This document shows positions 15,989 through 21,722 of a DNA stretch of 21,722 nucleotides, one piece after another. The position numbers and the translations under genes were made by a program. The notes beneath the pieces were generated by a model. That model was not told the DNA's origin, did no database searches, and worked only from the letters and a program-made list of their open reading frames with translations. Origin of the DNA: Bacillota bacterium (GTDB lineage Bacteria; Bacillota; Clostridia; Clostridiales; Caloramatoraceae); NCBI GenBank assembly GCA_023389275.1, contig JAEWEN010000125.1:1-21722 (forward strand). The letters are read 5' to 3'. Positions within the stretch are counted from its first letter, which is position 1. Every line of letters starts with the position of its first letter.

Positions 15989-16978
15989 TTATTTTTCCCA
16001 GTAAGTTTTTATTTGCTGTTTAGTAAGTTTTAATACAAACTTATATTTAATCTCTAAAAAACTTTCAATATCATTTAAAATAATAAATAGTATTGCTCTT
16101 GTTTCAAACTCTCTTCTTGATGTAGGAAGAGGTTCATTTTTCATAAATACTCTTACTTTATTTAACTCATTTAATAATCCTTTTACATTATTAAATTCAT
16201 GATAATTATTACTAATTTTAATAAGCAAATCATATAATTGATAACTTTGTTTTGGTATATATTCTAATAAATTTATAGAGTTATATATTTTTTTAAGTAT
16301 TATAGTTTGATTTTTTCTCATTGTAATATAATCAATATAATATTTAGTTTCACCTATAAAGGTATTGTTCATATTTTCATATGCTTTTTTACTAGCAATC
16401 TTTAAAGTTTTTTCAAGATCTTCAAAACAAACTATGTGTTTCTCCTCTTTATTTTCACATATAATAGCATTTCCTAATTCTTTAATAATACTTTTCATTT
16501 TTTCTTCAATATTTTTTTGTGCTATTTTAATTTTCTTTTGATTTCTTGGTATATAAGAATTAAGTACTATTGCAATACCTGCACCAATAAATAAAAGCAT
16601 ACATTCATTTTTTATTAAACTTAAAGACATAGATTTTTCTGCTAAAAAATGTGTAATTAAAACAGCATTTACAGGAACACAGTCAAAAAGATTTAATAAA
16701 CTACTTATTGATATAAATACAAATAAAAACACTCCAAAACTTAAAGGACTATATCCTTGAATATAAAATACAAGTGCTGAAACTAAAATAGCAATTAAAA
16801 ACGAAACTATTCTTTTAAATGCAATAAGTAAGGTTTCTTTTTTAGTATCTTGAACACTTAAAATAGTTATTATTCCAGCTGATGCACTATAATGTAACCC
16901 TATGTTTTGAGCTAGTAATATAGCAATTGCAGAACCTAGTGCTATTTTAATAATTTTAATATAAGGTATACTCTTCAT
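15989..16978 (-). CDS. FUSC/ArAE-family inner-membrane protein (YgaE/DUF939-like)
   Basis: Predicted integral membrane protein of 329 aa. The N-terminal 140 residues hold about four to six hydrophobic helices, with the signature start ALGSAIAILLAQNIGL and SAGIITILSVQDTKKETL typical of aromatic-acid-exporter-like (ArAE_1) proteins. From about 145 a cytosolic helical domain follows (ArAE_1_C-like), with a conserved-looking LPTSRREFETRAILFIILNDIE stretch close to the C-terminus. Family members are thought to export aromatic or other organic acids, but few are characterised. The ATG follows AAAGGAA. It leads the two-gene unit with the dehydrogenase, which hints at a shared organic-acid substrate (inference only). 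Confidence 0.82.
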   Translation of the reverse strand: MKSIPYIKIIKIALGSAIAILLAQNIGLHYSASAGIITILSVQDTKKETLLIAFKRIVSFLIAILVSALVFYIQGYSPLSFGVFLFVFISISSLLNLFDCVPVNAVLITHFLAEKSMSLSLIKNECMLLFIGAGIAIVLNSYIPRNQKKIKIAQKNIEEKMKSIIKELGNAIICENKEEKHIVCFEDLEKTLKIASKKAYENMNNTFIGETKYYIDYITMRKNQTIILKKIYNSINLLEYIPKQSYQLYDLLIKISNNYHEFNNVKGLLNELNKVRVFMKNEPLPTSRREFETRAILFIILNDIESFLEIKYKFVLKLTKQQIKTYWEK

Positions 16979-17079
16979 AATAAACTATTCCTTTCATATT
17001 ATACTAATTTTATTATATTACATAATATTTCCTTTAGCATAAAAGAAAAGTTAAAAAAATATTATATATGTTTTAAAGA

Positions 17080-17115
17080 ATAAAAGACTATAGATAAGCT
17101 TATCTATAGTCTTTA
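17080..17115 (-). terminator. Terminator after the MFS gene, perfect 32-nt palindrome
   Basis: Perfect palindrome at 17083-17114 (AAAGACTATAGATAAG and its complement), with flanking T/A-rich tails on both sides. It ends the MFS transcription unit and separates it from the FUSC gene. No gene runs into it from the left. Confidence 0.8.
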
Positions 17116-17141
17116 TTAAATACCACACTTAAAATATAATT

Positions 17142-18386
17142 TTATACAGATGTTTTCACAAACTCTGTAACATTTTCATTTGCATTTTTATTAGTTTTTA
17201 TCATAGTAAAGCTAATTACTAAACCTATTATGTATAAAACTAATATTGCATATAATATGTTATTGTATGAACCTGTTTTTGAATAAATAAATGAACTTAA
17301 TTGATTTCCACTTAAGCCTGCTATAGCCCAAGCTGAAAGAGCAAGTCCATGTATTTTACTTATATCATTCATTCCAAAACAATCTGATAGTAATGTAGGT
17401 AAGTTACTAAATCCTCCACCATATGTTGAGTTAATAACACATAGTAAAGTTATTATAATAATAACTATTCCACTATTTATACTATTAGTTAAAAGAGTTA
17501 TCCCTATTATCAATACAGATAAAGATAGCATAAAATTATAAATACTTTTTCTATCTTTTAATTTATCTGATACTGCTGAATATACAAGTCTTCCCCCTGC
17601 ATTAAATATAGCAGTTAATGCAGATACGCTTCCTATTGCAATAGCTGATAACCCAGCATAGCTCATAATATCTTTTTCCTGTGAAATTAGAGCAAGTCCG
17701 CATGTTATATTTATATATATCATTAACCAAATACCAATAAAAGTTTTATTTTTAAACATTGAAGCAGCCTTAAAGTCTGATTTTTTAGTTTCTTCTTCCC
17801 ATCCTGCAGGCTTTTTAATTAAAATACTTCCTAATATCATAATGCAGAAATATATAGCTGCTAAAATATAAAACATTTTTACAAGACCAACACTTCCTAA
17901 AAGACTAACCATTGCAGGACTAGCAATAACCTTTGCAAGTCCAAATCCTGTAATAGCAAGTCCAGTAGCAAGTCCTTTTTTATCGCTAAACCAAAGCATA
18001 AGCGTTTTTACTGGAGATAAATAACCTATTCCAAGACCAATTCCCATTAATACTCCATAACTTAAATAAATTCCAATAAGCGATTTAAAATAAATAGATA
18101 CACCTGTTAATACCATACCTGACGAAAAACATATAGCAGAAATCAATGAAGATTTTCTAACATTTTTTTCTACCATACTTCCTCCAAATGCTGCTGACAT
18201 ACCAAGAAAGAAAATAGCTAAACTAAATGCCCACTCTACTTCACTATTACTTCTTCCAATGTACTGTGCTATATCAGCTTTAATTAAGGACCAACAATAT
18301 ACTGTACCTATACTACAGTGAATTAAAAGCGCAGGTATAGCAGCTCTTATACATGCGTAGAACCATTTATTTTTTATTCTGTCCAT
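17142..18386 (-). CDS. MFS transporter, OFA (oxalate/formate antiporter-like) family
   Basis: Twelve-helix major facilitator, 414 aa, in the cytoplasmic membrane. The N-terminal region SIGTVYCWSLIKADIA with the GxxYxWS-like pattern, the NSEVEWAFSLAIFFLGMSAAFGG helix, and the LSPVKTLMLWFSDKKGLATG loop are typical of OFA-family monocarboxylate or oxalate/formate carriers. The second half starts at about 205 (FKAASMFKNKTFIGIWLMIY). The substrate is unknown; OFA members carry small organic acids. AAGGGGA lies about 7 nt before the ATG. It stands alone, terminated by a palindrome at 17080-17115. Confidence 0.9.
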   Translation of the reverse strand: MDRIKNKWFYACIRAAIPALLIHCSIGTVYCWSLIKADIAQYIGRSNSEVEWAFSLAIFFLGMSAAFGGSMVEKNVRKSSLISAICFSSGMVLTGVSIYFKSLIGIYLSYGVLMGIGLGIGYLSPVKTLMLWFSDKKGLATGLAITGFGLAKVIASPAMVSLLGSVGLVKMFYILAAIYFCIMILGSILIKKPAGWEEETKKSDFKAASMFKNKTFIGIWLMIYINITCGLALISQEKDIMSYAGLSAIAIGSVSALTAIFNAGGRLVYSAVSDKLKDRKSIYNFMLSLSVLIIGITLLTNSINSGIVIIIITLLCVINSTYGGGFSNLPTLLSDCFGMNDISKIHGLALSAWAIAGLSGNQLSSFIYSKTGSYNNILYAILVLYIIGLVISFTMIKTNKNANENVTEFVKTSV

Positions 18387-18813
18387 AGTTTTTTCCCCTT
18401 TTCTTACGTATTATTCCCCAATAATCGTAAATTGAATAACCCTTATACAAAACCTAAAATCAGACATATTTAATTTAATTACGTAATTATATTTGAGAAT
18501 ATTCTCTAAATTTTATACCTAATTTTATCATCTTAAAAATTTGATTACAACACAAACATTGATAAATTTTTAATTTATTTAAACTTTTATAATATTATTG
18601 TAAAATCCTTACACTACAAAATTTGTATATAATTTTCTTTATTTTTATACTTTTTAACTTATTTATATATATTTTTTATAACAAATTACTTAATTTAATA
18701 TTATACAAAAACAAAAAGATTAGAGTTTTTAAAAAAGTCTAATCTTTTTGTAAAAATTTTATATTCAGTTAATTTTTATTTTAACATTCCAGACATTTCC
18801 TTAACAATTTGTT
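18387..18813. other. 427-bp AT-rich intergenic region with two short palindromes and a terminator
   Basis: No gene is visible. It holds the upstream region of the MFS gene and the terminator of the gene to the right (18705-18751). Two perfect 12-nt palindromes lie here: AATTACGTAATT (18477-18488) and GAGAATATTCTC (18495-18506), with centres 18 bp apart. TTACGTA also recurs at 18404-18410, 18 bp from the MFS start. These may be regulator sites, but chance is plausible at this A+T content. I could not choose a convincing promoter. Nothing recognisable was seen in 18507-18704. Confidence 0.5.
18705..18751 (-). terminator. Intrinsic terminator downstream of the helical protein gene
   Basis: 14-bp inverted repeat: arms 18711-18724 (ACAAAAAGATTAGA) and 18738-18751, with a 13-nt loop. 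The minus-strand tail is TTTTTGTTTTTG. It lies about 60 nt after the stop codon of the gene ending at 18814. Confidence 0.8.
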
Positions 18814-19242
18814 TTATAAAAACATTTTTAACTTTTCAATGTTACTTTCTTCAAAAACCTTTAATTTTTCCATTAAACCTACAATATTCTCCTCTGCATC
18901 TTTATATTTATTTATATTTTTAATAGCATCTATAACACCCATATTACTTCCTATAATAAGCATTTCTGCAATATGTGATGATGATTTATCATTTAATGTT
19001 TGAAAGTTAATCATAAGATATGTTCTCATTTTTTCAAATGTCCCTATTCCTTTTTCATCATATCCATTTTGATTTAACATTTCTTTTGCCTCATCATTTA
19101 TCTTACTGTATCCCTCAAGCTGAGCCGCTAATACCAGTTTAAATCTTTCTCCCTCTGTAATTTTTATTAAATGATCTATTGTTTCTACTCCCATTTGAGA
19201 ATTTTGATATATGAAATTTAAAAGTTCTGCATTTTTATTCAC
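18814..19242 (-). CDS. Unrecognised small helical protein (ferritin-like four-helix bundle?)
   Basis: Soluble protein of 142 aa with no signal peptide or membrane segment, and no certain family. It reads as four or five amphipathic helices, e.g. LNFIYQNSQMGVETIDHLIK, then FKLVLAAQLEGYSKINDEAK, then FEKMRTYLMINFQTLN and a C-terminal LMEKLKVFEESNIEKLK, which suggests a four-helix bundle. No EXXH pairs of a classical ferritin iron site are clear. The start is set at GTG 19242 because AAAGGAAG lies about 8 nt before it; the open frame runs 12 codons further, to an ATG at 19278 with no SD. The stop falls in an A/T-rich run, and another frame continues for 14 codons (see findings). It is divergent from feoAB, 166 bp away. 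Confidence 0.75.
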   Translation of the reverse strand: MNKNAELLNFIYQNSQMGVETIDHLIKITEGERFKLVLAAQLEGYSKINDEAKEMLNQNGYDEKGIGTFEKMRTYLMINFQTLNDKSSSHIAEMLIIGSNMGVIDAIKNINKYKDAEENIVGLMEKLKVFEESNIEKLKMFL

Positions 19243-19408
19243 TAAATCCACTTCCTTTCTTGAAAATAGTGTAAACATAAACAGTTAAAATCATTCATAT
19301 AAAATACTTTTACATTTTACGTTAATTAGTAACACTTCAATTTATTTTACATATTTTACTATAGTGGAGTCTTTTGCAAAGCAGCAATTATGTAAAAGGA
19401 GGGTAAAT

Positions 19409-19648
19409 ATGAAAGATGAATATATTTTACTTAATGAACTACCTTTGGGACAAAAATGTAAAGTAAAAAAGTTAACCTGTGAAGGAAATATAAGAAGAAG
19501 AATGTTAGACCTTGGCATAATTAATGGCACCGTAATAGAGTCTTTACATCAAAGCCCATCTGGTGACCCTATTGCTTATCTTATTAGAGGTGCAGTAATA
19601 GCATTAAGAGAAGAAGTTTCTTCTATGATATTAGTAGAAATTATTTAA
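19409..19648 (+). CDS. feoA: Ferrous iron transport protein FeoA
   Basis: Small cytosolic SH3-like protein, 79 aa, that works with FeoB in Fe(II) uptake, probably by contacting its cytosolic domain. The sequence shows the family pattern: LNELPLGQKCKVKKL for the first strands, then RRRMLDLGIINGTVIE (the R-x-L-x-x-(M/L)-G-(I/L) segment), then a PSGDPIAYLIRGAVIALR strand pair. The start at 19409 follows AAAGGAGGG; a GTG 15 codons upstream lacks an SD and was rejected. feoB follows 26 nt downstream. A weak promoter-like pair (TTCAAT, 18 nt, TATAGT) ends near 19364. I did not find a convincing Fur box. Confidence 0.95.
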   Translation: MKDEYILLNELPLGQKCKVKKLTCEGNIRRRMLDLGIINGTVIESLHQSPSGDPIAYLIRGAVIALREEVSSMILVEII

Positions 19649-19674
19649 TTATAATATTTTTAAGGAGGATAGAA

Positions 19675-21722
19675 ATGGGATTAACTAGTAAATCCACTGG
19701 TATAGATGTTATAGAAACAGACTTTAAAATAACAAAAACATCTCCAGATGATAAAATAATAGCTTTATGTGGTAATCCTAATGTAGGGAAAAGTACTATT
19801 TTTAATAATTTAACAGGCCTTAACCAACATACTGGAAACTGGCCAGGAAAAACTGTAACAAATGCAATTGGTAATTATAAGTATGAAAATAATAACTATA
19901 TACTTGTTGATATTCCAGGAACCTACTCTTTAATGTCTAGTTCTGTTGAAGAGGAAATTGCAAGAGATTTTATATGCTTTGGGCAGCCAGATACATCTTT
20001 AATTGTAATGGATGCAACTTGTATTGAAAGAAACCTAAATCTTGTTCTTCAAACACTTGAGATTACATCAAAAGTAATTGTATGTGTTAACTTAATGGAT
20101 GAAGCAGAAAGAAAGGGCATAAAAGTAAACATAACTAAACTTTCCGAAAAACTAGGTGTTCCTGTTGTAGGTACAAGTGCTGCAAAAAATAAAAAACTCT
20201 CTGAACTTACAAATGTAGTAGCTAACTTCTGCTGTGAAGATAATAAAGCCTTTAAAATAACATATAGTGAAGAAATTGAAAAAGCTATATCTATAGTTGA
20301 AGATAATTTAGAAGAATATATACCTTCAGATATAAATTCTAGATGGCTAGCATTAAAACTTCTTGATGGAGATAAAACCTTAATTAATTCTATAAATAAT
20401 CATCTTAAATATAATCTATTAGAAAATAAGGTTATTATGACAAAATTAAACGAAGCTAAAAACTTCTTAAAAGAAAATGGAATTGATTCAAATAATTTTC
20501 GTGATGAAATTGTATCACAAATAGTTAAAACTTGTGAAGAAATTAGTAACTCTGTGGTTTCTATTAAAAATAAAAATTACAATATTACAGATAGAAAAAT
20601 TGATTCATATTTAACATCTAAAAAGTTTGGAATTCCTATAATGCTTCTTCTTTTAAGTTTAGTTTTTTGGATTACAATTACTGGAGCTAATGTTCCATCT
20701 CAAATGTTAGCTACTGGACTGTTTTGGATTGAAGATCAACTTTCTCAGTTTTTTGTTTTAATTGGTGCGCCTCCACTAATAAAAGGTCTATTAGTTGATG
20801 GAATGTATAAAACCCTTGCATGGGTAGTGTCTGTTATGCTTCCTCCAATGGCTATATTTTTCCCTTTGTTTACCCTTTTAGAAGACTTAGGGTATCTGCC
20901 TAGAGTAGCATTTAATCTTGATAATTACTTTAAAAAAGCATGTACATGTGGAAAACAAGCTTTAACAATGTGTATGGGGTTTGGTTGTAATGCTGCTGGA
21001 GTTATAGGATGTAGAATTATAGATTCTCCTCGTGAAAGACTTATTGCTATTATAACAAACAACTTTGTACCATGTAATGGTAGATTCCCAACTCTTATAG
21101 CTATTATTACTATGTTTTTCACTGGGGTTTTAATTCGTCCTTTTCAATCTATTGCATCAGCTTTAATGCTTACTAGTGTTATTTTACTTGGAATAATAAT
21201 GACACTATTTGTATCTAGAATTTTATCAAACACTGTTTTAAAAGGAATTCCATCATCATTTACACTTGAGCTTCCTCCTTATAGAAAGCCTCAAATTGGA
21301 AAAATAATTATAAGATCTATATTTGATAGAACATTATTTGTACTAGCAAGAGCTGTAATGGTTGCAGCACCAGCTGGACTTGTTATATGGACTATGGCAA
21401 ATATTCAAATAGATAATATAAGTATCTTAACTCACTGTGCTAACTTTTTAAATCCATTTGCAAATCTTATAGGTCTTGATGGATATATTTTAATGGCATT
21501 TATTTTAGGATTCCCTGCAAATGAAATTGTTGTTCCTATAATAATTATGAGTTATATGGCTACAGGTTCTATGCTAGAGCTTGATAGTTTAGATCAGCTT
21601 AGAGTGTTACTTCTTGATAATGGTTGGACACCACTTACAGCTGTATGTGTTATGATATTTTGTTTAATGCACTGGCCTTGTGCTACAACATGTTTAACCA
21701 TAAAAAAAGAAACTCGAAGTTT
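19675..21722 (+). CDS. feoB: Ferrous iron transporter FeoB, C-terminus cut by window edge
   Basis: Fe(II) permease of the cytoplasmic membrane with an N-terminal GTPase domain. G1 is G33-NPNVGKS (after a polar extension of about 25 residues), G2 lies in the GNWPGKTV region, G3 is DIPGTYSL and G4 is NLMD. A helical GDI-like segment follows, then membrane helices beginning at FGIPIMLLLLSLVFW. The two Gate segments are visible, the first with MCMGFGCNAAGVIGCRI and the second with FILGFPANEIVVPIIIMSYM. The last visible part includes HWPCATTCLTIKKETRS, close to the usual C-terminal end, so only a few tens of residues should be missing from the 682 visible codons. AAGGAGG precedes the ATG, 26 nt after feoA. 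Confidence 0.97.
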   Translation, partial: MGLTSKSTGIDVIETDFKITKTSPDDKIIALCGNPNVGKSTIFNNLTGLNQHTGNWPGKTVTNAIGNYKYENNNYILVDIPGTYSLMSSSVEEEIARDFICFGQPDTSLIVMDATCIERNLNLVLQTLEITSKVIVCVNLMDEAERKGIKVNITKLSEKLGVPVVGTSAAKNKKLSELTNVVANFCCEDNKAFKITYSEEIEKAISIVEDNLEEYIPSDINSRWLALKLLDGDKTLINSINNHLKYNLLENKVIMTKLNEAKNFLKENGIDSNNFRDEIVSQIVKTCEEISNSVVSIKNKNYNITDRKIDSYLTSKKFGIPIMLLLLSLVFWITITGANVPSQMLATGLFWIEDQLSQFFVLIGAPPLIKGLLVDGMYKTLAWVVSVMLPPMAIFFPLFTLLEDLGYLPRVAFNLDNYFKKACTCGKQALTMCMGFGCNAAGVIGCRIIDSPRERLIAIITNNFVPCNGRFPTLIAIITMFFTGVLIRPFQSIASALMLTSVILLGIIMTLFVSRILSNTVLKGIPSSFTLELPPYRKPQIGKIIIRSIFDRTLFVLARAVMVAAPAGLVIWTMANIQIDNISILTHCANFLNPFANLIGLDGYILMAFILGFPANEIVVPIIIMSYMATGSMLELDSLDQLRVLLLDNGWTPLTAVCVMIFCLMHWPCATTCLTIKKETRS

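Noticed and set aside
17083..17114. Perfect 32-nt palindrome as a recombination or mobile-element site
   Set aside because: It sits just past the MFS stop codon with T-rich tails and explains itself as a terminator. No repeat copies or recombinase genes are near.
19279..19408. Fur box in the feoA upstream region
   Set aside because: The stretch has AT-rich words, but none resolves into the GATAATGATAATCATTATC-type inverted repeat. A Fur site would need a matrix search.
929..21122. Open frames of 60-180 codons opposite or inside htpG, the chemoreceptor, hydF, ribBA, ribD, feoA and feoB
   Set aside because: They lie on the opposite strand or in another frame of well-identified genes, lack SD sites, and have low-complexity compositions typical of antisense reading.

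Overview
The window is low-GC DNA with short intergenic gaps and strong Shine-Dalgarno (SD) sequences. It carries HydE/HydG/HydF, a FeoA/FeoB pair, an FMN riboswitch over a ribD-ribE-ribBA-ribH operon, and SipW/TasA-type genes. Together these point to an anaerobic Firmicute, most likely a Clostridium-type organism (an inference from gene content and composition; no species call is made). Every gene from 1 to about 19,240 lies on the minus strand. Only feoA and feoB at the right end are on the plus strand. No tRNA, rRNA, CRISPR array, insertion sequence or phage gene was seen.

Layout by coordinate: (1) 1-1741 htpG, 3' end outside the window, with a well-formed promoter and a perfect CIRCE operator. 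(2) 1910-3664 a Cache-domain chemoreceptor and 3754-4905 an M20 amidohydrolase. (3) 4987-8583 the hydE-hydG-hydF operon for [FeFe]-hydrogenase H-cluster assembly. It has its own promoter and a leader of about 155 nt that ends in an intrinsic-terminator hairpin directly in front of the hydE SD. (4) 8847-10603 a three-gene sipW/TasA-like cassette: a SipW-type signal peptidase and two small exported proteins with SipW-type signal sequences. (5) 10684-14766 ribD-ribE-ribBA-ribH plus a HAD phosphatase, all behind an FMN riboswitch at 14844-14949 with its terminator. (6) 15012-16978 a D-2-hydroxyacid dehydrogenase and a FUSC/ArAE-type membrane protein, and 17142-18386 an OFA-type MFS transporter. 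(7) 18814-19242 a small helical protein, divergent from feoA-feoB (19409 to the window end), a ferrous iron uptake system.

How the genes fit together: the hyd genes build the diiron subcluster of [FeFe]-hydrogenase, although no structural hydrogenase gene is present here. Feo supplies Fe(II), and the rib operon supplies flavins under FMN feedback. The HAD gene at the end of the rib operon is a candidate for the dephosphorylation step that classical rib operons lack. The sipW cassette probably exports fibre-forming or matrix proteins.

The items most worth a second look are the unidentified hydE leader with several pairings that compete with its terminator, the sipW gene with an ideal SD but an AUA where the start codon should be, and the rib-operon HAD phosphatase.
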